The position numbers and the translations under genes were made by a program. Shown here in pieces: positions 33,618 through 43,108 of a stretch of DNA of 64,000 nucleotides. The number at the start of each line of letters is the position of its first letter. The stretch's first letter is position 1. The DNA is from Actinomadura graeca (lineage in GTDB: Bacteria > Actinomycetota > Actinomycetes > Streptosporangiales > Streptosporangiaceae): the NCBI RefSeq assembly GCF_019175365.1, contig NZ_CP059572.1, positions 8,370,001 through 8,434,000 of the forward strand, given 5' to 3'. The notes beneath the pieces are model-generated. The model saw only the letters and a list, made by a program, of their open reading frames with translations, was not told the DNA's origin and ran no database searches.

Positions 33618-34322
33618 ATGGACGGGCCCAGCGAAAACGGAGACGCCATCGTGGGCGGCTCCATCGTCGAAGGTTTGGAGTATCGAGCTGGAGCAACAGA
33701 GACCGTTTCGCATGAGCTTCTGCCCGCCGAGGACCCTCTCGAGCCGCGCAAAAGGTCCTTCGACCACCACATGATCGAGACAGGTGTCACCATGATCCTT
33801 GAAGGGCTGGGGCTGGACCCTGACCATCCTAGGATCAAGGACACGCCGACGCGTTATGCCCGGATGTGTGACGAAGTGTTCTCTGGCCTGCTAAGCGACG
33901 GGCGAGAGGCCATGAATAGATTCTTTGACGAGAACCACAATGAGGTGGTGATCGTGCGTAACATACCGTTCGCCTCGGTGTGTGAGCATCATCTCGTTCC
34001 GTTCATCGGCGAAGCCCACATTGCCTACTTGCCGCATCCGGACGGCTTTATCACCGGTCTGTCGAAAATCGCGAGGCTGGTGGACGTCATGGCTCGCCGT
34101 CCGAGCCTGCAGGAGCGGATGACCAGGGAGATCGCGGAGAAGATCGAGGAGGTCCTGCGTCCCCAGGGTGTGCTGGTTGTCGTCGACGCCGAGCATCTGT
34201 GCATGACCATGCGGGGTGTGCGCAAGCCGGGATCGGTCACGGTGACCAGCGCAGCTCGCGGAAAGATGCAGTCGGATCCGGAGACCAGGCGCGAGTACAT
34301 GGGAATGCTCCGCAACCCGTAG
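33618..34322 (+). CDS. folE: GTP cyclohydrolase I
   Basis: 234 residues. It converts GTP to 7,8-dihydroneopterin triphosphate, the entry step to pterins and 7-deazapurines. After an extra N-terminal segment of about 45 residues come the family blocks: DTPTRYARMCDEVFSGL, FASVCEHHLVPFIGEAHIAY with C122 and H125, and VVDAEHLCMTMRG with C195. These are the three zinc ligands, all intact. SVTVTSAARG is the usual C-terminal block. GGGAGTG precedes ATG 33618. It is the first gene of a seven-gene unit. A primary folate-pathway copy would normally sit with other fol genes, so this one is probably pathway-specific. Confidence 0.93.
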   Translation: MDGPSENGDAIVGGSIVEGLEYRAGATETVSHELLPAEDPLEPRKRSFDHHMIETGVTMILEGLGLDPDHPRIKDTPTRYARMCDEVFSGLLSDGREAMNRFFDENHNEVVIVRNIPFASVCEHHLVPFIGEAHIAYLPHPDGFITGLSKIARLVDVMARRPSLQERMTREIAEKIEEVLRPQGVLVVVDAEHLCMTMRGVRKPGSVTVTSAARGKMQSDPETRREYMGMLRNP

Positions 34323-34358
34323 CGGAACTCCAAGGCTGCAACAGAGAGAGGAAAAGGT

Positions 34359-34715
34359 ATGATCGTATTTAAGGAGTTCAGGTTCGAGGCGGCGCACCAG
34401 CTGCCGCGCGTGCCGCCAGGGCACAAGTGCGGCCGGGTGCATGGCCACTCCTACCTGCTGAAGGTGTCCGTGGACGGCGAGGTCGACGGTGAGTTGGGCT
34501 GGGTGATCGACTTCGCTGACATTGGCGGCCCGGTTAAAACGCTGGTTGGAAGACTGGACCACCGGCTTCTGAACGACATTCCAGGCCTGGATAATCCTAC
34601 CTGTGAGGTCCTCGCGCGATGGGTGTGGGAACAGCTCATCGCACAACTCCCGGTACTCAGCGAGGTAGCAGTCTGGGAGACAGCCACGTCCGGCGCCATC
34701 TACCGGGGACAGTGA
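34359..34715 (+). CDS. queD: 6-carboxytetrahydropterin synthase / PTPS-family enzyme (QueD-like)
   Basis: 118 residues, the normal length for QueD. Zinc ligands are H13 (FEAAHQLP), H28 and H30 in the CGRVHGHSY motif. C24 in Cys-x3-HGH is the catalytic Cys typical of QueD/PTPS-type enzymes. It acts on the FolE product dihydroneopterin triphosphate to give 6-carboxytetrahydropterin (QueD) or a related tetrahydropterin. A good AGAGGAAAAGG lies before ATG 34359. No queE or queC follows, so the product probably feeds another pathway encoded by the next four genes. Confidence 0.9.
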   Translation: MIVFKEFRFEAAHQLPRVPPGHKCGRVHGHSYLLKVSVDGEVDGELGWVIDFADIGGPVKTLVGRLDHRLLNDIPGLDNPTCEVLARWVWEQLIAQLPVLSEVAVWETATSGAIYRGQ

Positions 34716-34725
34716 GCCACGCTTC

Positions 34726-36060
34726 ATGCGAGACGAACCTGACTGTGCATGGAGCACCGAGATGTACCCGCCCGGCTCCGGCGAACGCGTTGTGATCTCT
34801 GTCTACCTGGACAGGCCCAACGAGGGCCAAAATCGGAACTTCTTCTACGAGAAGACTGTAAGGCTACTTGCTAAGAAGCCCCTGCAAAGCCTGGTACGCG
34901 AACGAAGCGCCGAGGCGCTAGCCCGGTGGCTGGGCCGCCGCATGGTGCGTTGCAGAATGCCCTCTGCACGGCGGATCGAGGTGGAATTGCACTCCGCTGA
35001 ACTAACATCACATGGAACGTGGCAGAAAGCTAAGTCCCGTCAAAGGGGCACGAAGACCAGGGATCGCACACGCTTCCTCAGGAACGTGTTCGGTGAGCAC
35101 CAGTTACAGATCCCCGGGAAGCGTGCTTCCGAGAAACCGACGACCACCTGGGACTGGAACCGGGCAGAAGACATCCTGGCAGGCACTCCCGGGAATGTCG
35201 TTGCGCTGCTCTGCCCTCCATATACCAAACATGCCGCCGATGGTCGCTTGAGCGGATATAACGGGCTATTCACCGATGCTTTCGCTTCACCGAAAGCCTT
35301 CCAATCCGACTACGATTACCGGAGCCAGTTGGCCGGGCTGCAAAATGCCGCCCGGCTACTTCGAAATCAGGGCGTGCAGAGTCAGCCATGGGCGATCTTG
35401 GGAGACTGGGCGCTGGTGGACCTGCCCGGCGTTCGCCAGACCGCCGGCAACGATGACGAGATCATCCAGAAGCTGGGTTCCTTTACGGCCAGCTTGCGGG
35501 AGTTGTGCGCGCAGGCCTTTCCCCAGCACATGGTGCTGTCGCTCACAGAACTGGGTGTCTCGAAACACCTGCCGCTGGGATTCTCCAAGCACGCACCCGA
35601 GCGCCGCAACTGGCTCGCGAAGCGGATAGCGGAGGGAATAGACTGGATCGGTGACGAGATGCTAGACGCCGTCATGAGGCTACCGGATGACGGGCTGGAA
35701 AAATGGCTGTCTCCAAAAGACTACCGGGACATCCCTGCCGAAGTTCGGCCAGCGGCAACCGTGCTAATGCAGACCTACAGGAGCATCGCCTACGTGCGCT
35801 TCCGAGAGGAATTCCACCGCGCTGCGGGCCCTGGGGAACTCGATTCTGGCGAGCGTCGCGCGCTGCTGGAATCAGCATTCTACGACGCGCTCCTACGCTA
35901 CGTCGAGTACCAGCTCTATGCGCGGCTGATCGTGGATCGCCTGGGGCCCTCCGTGTGCATCTACCAGGACGCGGTATTTACTGTCGCGGGCTCATGCCTG
36001 CGCAATAGCGATTTCCCGGTCCTGTTCCTGGACCCATCGTCGCTCGAGGCGGCGACATGA
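34726..36060 (+). CDS. Unknown 444-residue protein of the pterin cluster
   Basis: It starts 10 bp after queD and overlaps the next ATG by 4 bp. No family is recognised. Visible features: a strand-rich start (GERVVISVYLDRPNEGQNRN), a basic helical region (RSAEALARWLGRRMVRCRMP), a central part with PGNVVALLCPPYTKHAADGR and ILGDWALVDLPG, and a conserved-looking block (SLTELGVSKHLPLGFSKHAP). There are no membrane segments and no P-loop, Rossmann GxGxxG or Cys cluster. Alternation of hydrophobic strands and helices suggests a soluble alpha/beta enzyme. From position it probably carries out the committed step on the pterin produced by FolE/QueD. Confidence 0.7.
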   Translation: MRDEPDCAWSTEMYPPGSGERVVISVYLDRPNEGQNRNFFYEKTVRLLAKKPLQSLVRERSAEALARWLGRRMVRCRMPSARRIEVELHSAELTSHGTWQKAKSRQRGTKTRDRTRFLRNVFGEHQLQIPGKRASEKPTTTWDWNRAEDILAGTPGNVVALLCPPYTKHAADGRLSGYNGLFTDAFASPKAFQSDYDYRSQLAGLQNAARLLRNQGVQSQPWAILGDWALVDLPGVRQTAGNDDEIIQKLGSFTASLRELCAQAFPQHMVLSLTELGVSKHLPLGFSKHAPERRNWLAKRIAEGIDWIGDEMLDAVMRLPDDGLEKWLSPKDYRDIPAEVRPAATVLMQTYRSIAYVRFREEFHRAAGPGELDSGERRALLESAFYDALLRYVEYQLYARLIVDRLGPSVCIYQDAVFTVAGSCLRNSDFPVLFLDPSSLEAAT

Positions 36061-36731
36061 TGATTAAGTCTTCCCAGACACCGGACAGGCTAGTTATCTT
36101 TGATCTCGATGGGGTCCTCGTCGATGCGCAAGGGGCCGAATCCCAAGCTTTGATGAGACTGGGACTCGGCATGGGAGTAGAGCTAACAGACGAACTCGCC
36201 GATGACCTTTTCAGCGGCAAAAGGCTATCTACATGCATCGCCTTACTTGAGGAGCTTGCAGGAACATCTGCCCCGGCCGATGCGGTCGACATCGTGCGCA
36301 GCACTTGTGAGCAGATCCTGCGGACCACTTTGCGGCCGATTCCGGGGGTCGAGCAGGTCTTGGCATGCCTTAGCGTCCACATGTGCGTAGCCTCTAACAG
36401 CCCTAGGGGGATCATCCATTCAAGACTGGAAGCGACTGGCCTGGCCGAATATTTCGGCGACTGTATCTATTCCGCCTACGACATCGGGTTTTGGAAACCG
36501 GATCCTCATCTCTTCCTATGGGCAGCCGAGACATGCGGCTATCCGACCGACCGTTGTGTTGTAATCGAAGACAGCACCGTGGGGGTGCAGGCGTCCCTCA
36601 GCGCGGATATTCCCGTTCTGCGCTACAGCTCACCAGCTCAGCATGCGGAAACCGATGAAGTCACATCCTTCTGTGACATGAGGCATCTCCCCGCCCTGCT
36701 GGAGGCAGGCCCCAGCCACACGCTGTGCTGA
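36057..36731 (+). CDS. HAD-superfamily phosphatase (beta-PGM type)
   Basis: 224 residues, with ATG overlapping the preceding stop. All four motifs are intact: I VIFDLDGVLVD (D16, D18), II VASNSPRG, III Lys in GFWKPDPHLF, IV VVIEDSTVGV. The cap inserted after motif I is helical, as in subfamily I. It probably removes phosphate from a pathway intermediate, such as a pterin or sugar phosphate. This contrasts with the HAD-like protein at 21325, which has lost the nucleophile. Confidence 0.85.
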   Translation: MMIKSSQTPDRLVIFDLDGVLVDAQGAESQALMRLGLGMGVELTDELADDLFSGKRLSTCIALLEELAGTSAPADAVDIVRSTCEQILRTTLRPIPGVEQVLACLSVHMCVASNSPRGIIHSRLEATGLAEYFGDCIYSAYDIGFWKPDPHLFLWAAETCGYPTDRCVVIEDSTVGVQASLSADIPVLRYSSPAQHAETDEVTSFCDMRHLPALLEAGPSHTLC

Positions 36732-37900
36732 AGCCCAGGCTCAAAGTCACGTTTGGAGCACATGTGGAAAAACGCGCCCGGATCATGGTCGTCGGAGCCG
36801 GAACCTTGGGGACCCAAGTTCTTCAAGGCCTTGCCCACTCCTCTTCGCCGCGCACACTCAGCCTAGTCGGCCGGTCGGAAGAATCGGTGGTTCGGGCAGC
36901 CAATCTCGCCTGCCTAAGCGCCGTGCAGCGAGGCTATGCGCCAGAGGTCGGCTATGCGATCTGTTCCCTGGATGACATCGCGCACATGGCCGAGAACATC
37001 TCCCAGTTCGAGCCACACATCATCTTCAGTTCCGCCTCCCTGCAGTCGTGGTGGTTCATCAACAACCTGCCCAAGGACAAGTTCGAAAGGATCTACTCGG
37101 CGAACTTTGGCCCATGGCTGCCGATGCATTTGGCTCCCGTGGCGAAACTGATGCAGGCCGTCCGGATGGCCGGCAGCGGCGCGTTCGTCATTAACGCCGC
37201 CTATCCTGACGCAGTGCACCCCGCCCTCAAAGGCGCAGGATTGAGCCCCCACCTGGGCATCGGCAACGTGGCCAACAACGTCCCGGCGCTGCGTGTCATT
37301 GCCGCGGAACGGCTGGGATGCGGTGTCGAACGCGTTCAGGTCCGCTTCGTCGCCCACCACTACGTGAGCCATCGAATCTCCCGCATGGGGGACGCCAACC
37401 CCCGAACATTCCATTTAACGGTTCAATGCGACGGCCATGATGTTACCCCCGGCGTCGACGTCGGGACCATCTTTAAGCCTTTGCTGGTCAAGTACCGGCG
37501 CGTCGGCGGTCTGGCCGGAACCTTCATGACGACATCATCTGCCCTGAGCGTCTTGGAACCCCTGGCCGATGGCACTGCCAGCGAAGTCCATGCCCCCGGC
37601 TTCGACGGAATGCACGGCGGCTACCCGGTCAGACTCAACGCTGGCCGTGCGGAACTGGATCTTCCCGGCGGCGTTACGCCTTCCGCAGCACGCGAGATCA
37701 ACATTATCGGTCAACGCGAGGACGGCATCGCCGACATCGACGGCAACGGCTACATCACCTTCGAGGAAGCCAGCATGCAGGTCATGCAGGACGAACTCGG
37801 GTACCGCTGCCCCAAGATGCACTGGTCCGAAGCCGACGGGTGGGCCAGGGAACTAGCCGCTCGCTACCGCGCCTACGCACCCCAGACGAGGACGCCATGA
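36725..37900 (+). CDS. NAD(P)-dependent oxidoreductase, saccharopine dehydrogenase-like
   Basis: 391 residues from GTG 36725, which overlaps the HAD stop by 7 nt. A Rossmann motif GAGTLG lies in RIMVVGAGTLGTQVLQGLAH (20-39), followed by LSLVGRSEES. The rest has a catalytic-type domain with FEPHIIFSSASLQSWWFINN, ANFGPWLPMHLAPVAKLMQA, NAAYPDAVHPAL and LGIGNVANNVPALRVIAAER, as in saccharopine or carboxynorspermidine dehydrogenase-like proteins. A C-terminal segment DIDGNGYITFEEASMQVM happens to resemble an EF-hand loop. The substrate is unknown; it is presumably a reductive step of the pterin-derived pathway. Confidence 0.75.
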   Translation: MLKPRLKVTFGAHVEKRARIMVVGAGTLGTQVLQGLAHSSSPRTLSLVGRSEESVVRAANLACLSAVQRGYAPEVGYAICSLDDIAHMAENISQFEPHIIFSSASLQSWWFINNLPKDKFERIYSANFGPWLPMHLAPVAKLMQAVRMAGSGAFVINAAYPDAVHPALKGAGLSPHLGIGNVANNVPALRVIAAERLGCGVERVQVRFVAHHYVSHRISRMGDANPRTFHLTVQCDGHDVTPGVDVGTIFKPLLVKYRRVGGLAGTFMTTSSALSVLEPLADGTASEVHAPGFDGMHGGYPVRLNAGRAELDLPGGVTPSAAREINIIGQREDGIADIDGNGYITFEEASMQVMQDELGYRCPKMHWSEADGWARELAARYRAYAPQTRTP

Positions 37901-39102
37901 TCCGCGCGGGCGTAGCTGGCCCGGTGCCAGTCGTCCTGCTCGACCGCTTCGGCTACCGGTCCTACCACCGCCGGGACGGCACGCCCTTCTTGCCCTGTGA
38001 CCAGTATTCGGTCCGGCTCGTGACGGACGTGGGCAAACTCGATGAGGCCAAGGGCCCCGAAATAGAATCAGTGCTCGGCATCCGGCTCGATGAGGAGACA
38101 TCTCGTTGCGCTGCTGCTTTCCAGTGCAACAACGGTGCTGCCGCAGCCGCCGGTCTGGTGGCGATCTCTGAGGTGCATCTGCTGCTCGGAGCACAGCTGC
38201 GCCAAGAGCTCGGGCTCACCGGACCACACGTGCCCGATGTGCTCCCCTTCCGCGACAAGATTATTATGAAGCAGCATCTGCGCGACCAGGGCATCAGGGT
38301 CCCCGACTTCATGCCGTTCGACCGACGGGCGGCACGCTCACTGCTGCAAACCCACCGGCGGCTATTCGTCAAACCCCGGCTCGGTGCTGGATCGATGGAT
38401 GTCACCGTCCTTGCCAGTCAAGAGGACATCGAGCAGCTTGCCCGCAACCGGCCAGCCGCAGCACAAGAGCTCGACATCGAAGAATACATCGATGGCCAGC
38501 TCTTCCATATCGACAGCGTCGTCGATCACGGCCGTGTCGTCGCAGCAACCGCAGGCCGCACTATCGACCCCACCACCAGCTACCAAGGTCTGCAACCCTG
38601 CCGCGATGTCGGCGTGGCCGAGGGCCCCGAGCTCGACACCTTGCTCGCGTTCAATGAGGCGGTCCTGTCCTGCCACCCAACCTTCAGCGGCGTCACCCAT
38701 CACGAGGTCTTCCTCGCCCGCGGTGAACCAGTATTCTGCGAGATCGCAGCCCGGCCCGGCGGCGGCGGCGTCGTACCAGGCTTTCACTCACGGACCGGCG
38801 CCAACCTCAACGAAATCACCGTCCACGCGCAGCTGGGAGCACCAGTCCCCTCCCAGCTCGAGATTGCCGAACATCTGACCGGCTATGTGATGATCTACTC
38901 CGACAGCGGCGCTCAGCATGCCCTGCCTGCTCTAGCTGGCGAACCATGGGTCATCGACACCCGGATCTCCACTAATCACAACCAGGAACGAAATGCTCCG
39001 GGTGACTGGGGAGACGCCGCGGTCGTCCTGACAGTGCGCGGCGAAACAGAACAACAGGTGACCCTCCGGCTGGATCAGGCCGTCGAACGGCTCGCGCCAT
39101 GA
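37897..39102 (+). CDS. ATP-grasp ligase
   Basis: 401 residues from ATG 37897 (ATGA overlap with the previous stop). ATP-grasp features: [20 protein letters not shown] (about 120-140), [17 protein letters not shown] (nucleotide-binding Lys and small loop), a [20 protein letters not shown] strand, and [12 protein letters not shown] with the metal-binding Glu and Arg. This resembles carbamoyl-phosphate-synthase-like or peptide ligases that join a carboxylate to an amine via acyl phosphate. In this cluster it could couple the 6-carboxyl group of the pterin, or an amino acid, to an amine. Confidence 0.85.
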   Translation: MIRAGVAGPVPVVLLDRFGYRSYHRRDGTPFLPCDQYSVRLVTDVGKLDEAKGPEIESVLGIRLDEETSRCAAAFQCNNGAAAAAGLVAISEVHLLLGAQLRQELGLTGPHVPDVLPFRDKIIMKQHLRDQGIRVPDFMPFDRRAARSLLQTHRRLFVKPRLGAGSMDVTVLASQEDIEQLARNRPAAAQELDIEEYIDGQLFHIDSVVDHGRVVAATAGRTIDPTTSYQGLQPCRDVGVAEGPELDTLLAFNEAVLSCHPTFSGVTHHEVFLARGEPVFCEIAARPGGGGVVPGFHSRTGANLNEITVHAQLGAPVPSQLEIAEHLTGYVMIYSDSGAQHALPALAGEPWVIDTRISTNHNQERNAPGDWGDAAVVLTVRGETEQQVTLRLDQAVERLAP

Positions 39103-39202
39103 GCGAGCTGACCGCAGTGACGCCGCCATCACGTTGCCGACGGCATCGACTACGGTTGCTCATGGCAGTCAGTCACCATCGAACGTCTGGTTCGGAGGCG
39201 CC

Positions 39203-40684
39203 GTGACCAGACCACAGTCAGACTTAAACGGGCGGGACCGCTCAGCGGTGGTACCCGTCATCTCCTCGCTAGCAGTCAGTCTCCTGCTGGCCGCGCTCGA
39301 TCAGACAATTATGTCCACTGCCCTGCCCACGATCGCTCGCCAACTGGGCGGATACCAGGATCTATCGTGGGTGATCGTCTCGTTCATGCTGGCTTCCAGC
39401 CTAGCGACACCGCTGTTCGGCAAGCTCAGTGACATGTACGGCCGCAGAAAGCTGTACCTATGGTCGCTGGTGTTGTTTCTTCTCGGCTCAGCATTATGTG
39501 GCCTGGCGCCCTCGATCCAGCAGTTGCTGGTCTTCCGCGCTCTTCAAGGGGCCGGTGCCGGCGGCCTGATCGTATTGAGCATGGCCATCGTCGCCGACGT
39601 CGCCCCCGCCGCCGAGCGCGCCCAGTGGCAAGGCGTGTTCGGGGCGGTCTTCGGGATTGCCTCCATCGGCGGGCCGGTCGCGGGCGGCCTCCTGACCGAC
39701 TACGTGTCTTGGCGGTGGATCTTTTTCATCAACCTGCCGCTGGGCGCTGCGGCGATCTTGCTGGCCGCCCGGAACCTGCACCTGCCACGGCGAGTCAGTC
39801 CCCACCGCATCGACTACCCCGGCATGGCCGCGCTTGCTAGTTTGGTGACCACTCTGACCCTGCTGTCCTCCTGGGCTGGCACCACCTACTCATGGGCCTC
39901 CCCGGTCATCATCGGGCTAGCCGCCACAGGCCTGGGTTCACTCATCGCACTTATCCTGCTCGAACGCAAAGCCGCCGAACCAGTGCTGCCGCCCCGGCTG
40001 TTCACCAACCGTACCTTCCTGCTCGCAACGATCACCGTGGCGCTGGTCGGTGTCGCGATGTGGTCAGCCACCACCTTCCTGCCGCTCTTCCTGCAGCTGG
40101 CCTCGGGAACAGATGCCACCGGGTCCGGGCTGCTGATGCTGCCCCTGCTGGGCGGCATGACCCTGTCGTCGGCATTGGGCGGCAGACTGGTCAGCCGGAT
40201 CGGCCGCTACCGTCCCGTCGTCCTGGCTGGCACCGCCCTGGCCACCGCGGCGATGACCGCCCTCGCCGCTATGAACACCGACACCAGCACCCTGCTCACG
40301 AGCGCCGCCATGGTGCTGTTCGGCCTGGGCATCGGCGTGATCTACCAGAATCTGCTCGTCGGTGCGCAGGCCACAACCGCCGCTGGCGACCTGGGGGCGG
40401 CTACCTCCACCATCTCCACCGCCCGGGGCCTCGGCGGGACTGTCGGCATCGCCCTGCTCGGCGCGGTATTCACCACCCGACTCAACACTCGCCTACCAGC
40501 AGCCACCAGCAGCGCCAGCTCCTCGGCCGACTCTCCCTACGCCATCCACCAGGGACTTGACCACGCGACCCGATCTGCATTCGCCGACTCGATCGCGACT
40601 GTTTTCCTACTCACCGCGATCGTGCTGACCACCGCCTTCGCATTATCGTGGCTCCTGCCCAATACTTCACTCTCTGCAAAGTAG
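39203..40684 (+). CDS. MFS transporter, DHA2-type (14 TM) exporter
   Basis: 493 residues from GTG 39203, with GGAGG 4 nt upstream; the upstream ATG at 39134 lacks a ribosome binding site. Hydrophobic segments run along the whole length, consistent with 14 helices. Motif A is [14 protein letters not shown], motif C is [16 protein letters not shown], and [14 protein letters not shown] is typical of DHA2 drug exporters. As last gene of the folE cluster it probably exports the product or gives self-resistance, which supports the view that the cluster makes a small molecule. Confidence 0.88.
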   Translation: MTRPQSDLNGRDRSAVVPVISSLAVSLLLAALDQTIMSTALPTIARQLGGYQDLSWVIVSFMLASSLATPLFGKLSDMYGRRKLYLWSLVLFLLGSALCGLAPSIQQLLVFRALQGAGAGGLIVLSMAIVADVAPAAERAQWQGVFGAVFGIASIGGPVAGGLLTDYVSWRWIFFINLPLGAAAILLAARNLHLPRRVSPHRIDYPGMAALASLVTTLTLLSSWAGTTYSWASPVIIGLAATGLGSLIALILLERKAAEPVLPPRLFTNRTFLLATITVALVGVAMWSATTFLPLFLQLASGTDATGSGLLMLPLLGGMTLSSALGGRLVSRIGRYRPVVLAGTALATAAMTALAAMNTDTSTLLTSAAMVLFGLGIGVIYQNLLVGAQATTAAGDLGAATSTISTARGLGGTVGIALLGAVFTTRLNTRLPAATSSASSSADSPYAIHQGLDHATRSAFADSIATVFLLTAIVLTTAFALSWLLPNTSLSAK

Positions 40685-40895
40685 CCCAGCGTGATGTACT
40701 TCATTTCGGCGTCGGCGATGACCGTTGTAAACGCCTAGGGTTCTGCTCCCGGAGCAGCCTTTGTATTGCGGCGTGGTGCGCGGTCGAATGCAGTCCATCC
40801 GCTCGAGAGGCCAGCGGGCCTGCGGCTGTCCGCGGGCCCAGGTGGAGGGGCTGGCCGCCAACCTTCACGCCGCATGACGGCGCGGGGGTTCGTCC

Positions 40896-41030
40896 TCAAC
40901 ACCACCAGGCTGTGCCGGTACGAGAACGGGCGATCGCCGCGCCGTGCTCGCGCAGCACGCGGCAGATCGGCTCGACCCCGAACACCTGCTTGAAGGCGTC
41001 GATGAACGCTATGAGAACCGCTGTGGCCGG
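40896..41030 (-). pseudogene. IS3-family transposase OrfB, N-terminal stub
   Basis: The minus-strand frame reads FIDAFKQVFGVEPICRVLRE followed by HGAAIARSRTGTAWW and a stop. It matches the start of IS3-type OrfB (I-FID-----FGVEPIC-VL-E-G--IA-STYY), but the DDE part is missing. It follows OrfA in the -1 frame, as in active IS3 elements, so the element lost its 3' two-thirds. Confidence 0.65.
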
Positions 41031-41335
41031 TCGAGCCCGGCCGCGAAGAAACCCGCCGCGGCCTTGAGGATCTCGTTGGCGCGCTTGAGTTCGGCGTTCT
41101 CTCGGCGCAGCCGCTTGATCTCGGCGGCCTCCTCGGTCGTGGTCCCCGCCCGCTGACCGGTATCGACCTCGGCCTGGCGGACCCAATTCCGCAGCGTTTC
41201 GGGCGAGCGGATGCCCGGCTTCACCGCCACCGCCCGCAACGCGGCGGTCTCGGTGTCGTAGTCCGCACGGACCCCGGTGACCATCCGCACCGCGCGGTTA
41301 CGCAACTCGAGGGGATAGGGGGACAGACGTGCCAT
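41009..41335 (-). CDS. IS3-family transposase OrfA
   Basis: About 108 residues from ATG 41335, with GGAGAGG upstream; a longer start at 41371 is possible. It has an N-terminal HTH (YPLELRNRAVRMVTGVRADY, then GIRSPETLRNWVRQAEVDTG) and a C-terminal leucine-zipper-like coiled coil (EIKRLRRENAELKRANEILK). Followed by a truncated OrfB, so it cannot produce a functional transposase on its own. Confidence 0.75.
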   Translation of the reverse strand: MARLSPYPLELRNRAVRMVTGVRADYDTETAALRAVAVKPGIRSPETLRNWVRQAEVDTGQRAGTTTEEAAEIKRLRRENAELKRANEILKAAAGFFAAGLDRPQRFS

Positions 41336-41370
41336 GACTCGATCCTCTCCAAGCAATCTAGCCTCGAGCA

Positions 41371-41870
41371 AACCCGGGGCGCTTCAGGATGCGGGCGGCG
41401 GTCAGGTGGTGAGTGCTGCCGGGCAGCGTCCCCGAGGTTTACAGGATCGTCCCGTCGGGTCCGGCAATGACCTGTAGGTTCATGCCGTGGCAGCGATGCT
41501 TGGCCGGGTAGCAGGGCCGGTCGGCGCGCACCCGGTCGCAGGTGATGAGCGTCCCGTCCAGTACGGGCACGTGCAGCCCGTCCTTGCGGGCTTTGCGCAA
41601 CGCCGCTGTCAGCTTCGGTGAGCGCGCTGGCAGCAGGGTCACCGCTTCCTCGACGTAGCGCCAGGCGGTGCTGGCCGAGACCTCAAAACCGGCGGCGAGT
41701 TCGGTGAAGGTCTCGCCTTTGCGTAGGTGGACCAGCACCAGCAGGGTGTGCCGTCCGGCGTTCAGCCGTCGCCAAGGCGCCCTGATCGCTTTGCGACTCC
41801 GCCGGAGCAGTCCGGCCAGGCAGTTCAGCGTCGCGCGCGACAAATCGACGGCGGCACGGTACAAAAGCAT
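41371..41870 (-). pseudogene. DDE_Tnp_4-type transposase, truncated with premature stop
   Basis: The 143-residue frame starts at 41870 with an HTH (TFTELAAGFEVSASTAWRYV) and the first catalytic block (VLDGTLITCDRVRADRP, Asp of LDGT). It stops at TAA 41439 after GPDGTIL. In the same frame after the stop comes TSGTLPGSTHHLTAARIL, the expected continuation, and then the IS3-like boundary near 41371. So it has one nonsense lesion plus 3' truncation by the neighbouring IS3 element. Confidence 0.7.
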
Positions 41871-42256
41871 GCAGGGCCCCTGGTTCGGACGTGCTGGTTG
41901 TGGTGATCAAACCGTTTACCAGGGGCTTCTTCGTGTCAGCGGCCGAACGCCCGCATCGCGATCATGCCGTGATCAGCACCTGCCCAGCACGGATGAAAAG
42001 GGTTCAGTGTTCTCGCCTTGCGCTCGTTAGTCACATGAGATGGCAGTCATTTCGAGTGAGAAGCGATCGCGTGCATTGTGCCGGCCCGGCACAGCAGGAG
42101 ACGGGGCTGGCCGTGCCCTGCGTGAGCTGCTTGGCCGTCACGTGGTCGGCGTGGGCGGCTGTTCTTTCTGCCCTGACGACCGGTCACGCCAAGCCGCCCT
42201 GGTGGGTTGGGGCCTGGCAGTGACTGGTCGTCCACACTCCGGGAAAGGGGGTCCGT
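41871..42256. other. Gap between transposase debris and nuclease gene
   Basis: No gene recognised; short frames on both strands lack start signals. Confidence 0.4.
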
Positions 42257-43108
42257 CTACGACTTGCACCCGGCAGCCTGCAACTGCGTGTTGATGCTGT
42301 CTCTGATCTGCTGGCTTTGCTGATTGTCGATCTGGGCGTTGGGGAACTGCTGGGTGATGGTCGAGGCGGCCCCTGCGACGTGGACCCGTGCGGTCCCGGT
42401 GAAGCCATTGGGGATCACGGTGGTGGTGGCGGCGTAGGTGACCCGGACCGAGTAGGTCTCCACCACCGTGCCCGGAGTGGTACTCGTCCTGGCGCAGGCC
42501 CGGATTCCCTTCTCGAAGACCTGGAAGACTCCGCTGTTGATCTGGCCCCACTGCGGTACCAGGTTCGCGCGGAAGGTTGGGCCGTTTGACTCGTAGCCGA
42601 TCAGGTGACCGCCGTGGTATCCCTTGCCGCCGTAATGGCCGACATCACCCCGGCACTTGTTGTCTGCTTGTCCCGGTTCGGCCCGGAAGGAGTAGTTGTT
42701 CGCCAGCCCTTGGTCTGGGCGTCCTTGCGCATCGATGTGGTACCGGTATCCCACCCCCGGGCGCGGGTCGGGTATGTAGGTGTTCGCCTGCGGGCGGTAC
42801 AGCCATTCCTGCCCTTCGCAGGACGGCACGATCGCCGACGCCGAGTACGCGGCCTCCCTGCCACCCGGCCCGCCCTGGAAGGCGACCGCCGGCGCGTGCG
42901 GCGCGGCGTGCCGCGCAGGAGGCGGCGAGGCCGACGCAGGCGCTGCGGCGCCCAGTGCCAATGCCCCCGTCACCAGCACCGCGCTGCCTGTGAGGGCGGC
43001 GGCCCGTGGCATCGCACGCGAGGCCCGGCGACCTCTCAAGAGAAGGGCGCGGGCACGGCCATACCGGGCGGAGGCAGTAGAGCTCGGAGGTGAGCAGAGG
43101 GGGGACAT
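42257..43108 (-). CDS. Secreted DNA/RNA non-specific endonuclease
   Basis: 283 residues. ATG 43108 is preferred over GTG 43111 because GAGGAG is 5 nt away. A Sec-type signal peptide is visible: a basic n-region up to SRAMPRAA, hydrophobic core LTGSAVLVTGALALGAAAPA, and an ASA-type cleavage region. The mature part has the NUC/EndoNS_2 fold: YRYHIDAQGRPDQ, GYHGGHLIGYESNGPTFRAN (GGHLIG corresponds to the catalytic His block) and NLVPQWGQINSGVFQVFEKG. There is no transmembrane anchor. It probably degrades extracellular nucleic acid or competes with other cells. No immunity gene is evident next to it. Confidence 0.85.
   Translation of the reverse strand: MSPLCSPPSSTASARYGRARALLLRGRRASRAMPRAAALTGSAVLVTGALALGAAAPASASPPPARHAAPHAPAVAFQGGPGGREAAYSASAIVPSCEGQEWLYRPQANTYIPDPRPGVGYRYHIDAQGRPDQGLANNYSFRAEPGQADNKCRGDVGHYGGKGYHGGHLIGYESNGPTFRANLVPQWGQINSGVFQVFEKGIRACARTSTTPGTVVETYSVRVTYAATTTVIPNGFTGTARVHVAGAASTITQQFPNAQIDNQQSQQIRDSINTQLQAAGCKS

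Noticed and set aside
33618..34715. folE-queD as a standard queuosine/preQ0 operon
   Set aside because: queE, queC and queF are absent and the following genes do not belong to that pathway.
40740..40770. Palindrome TGCTCCCGGAGCA after the MFS gene as a terminator
   Set aside because: Short stem without loop or T-run; too weak to call.
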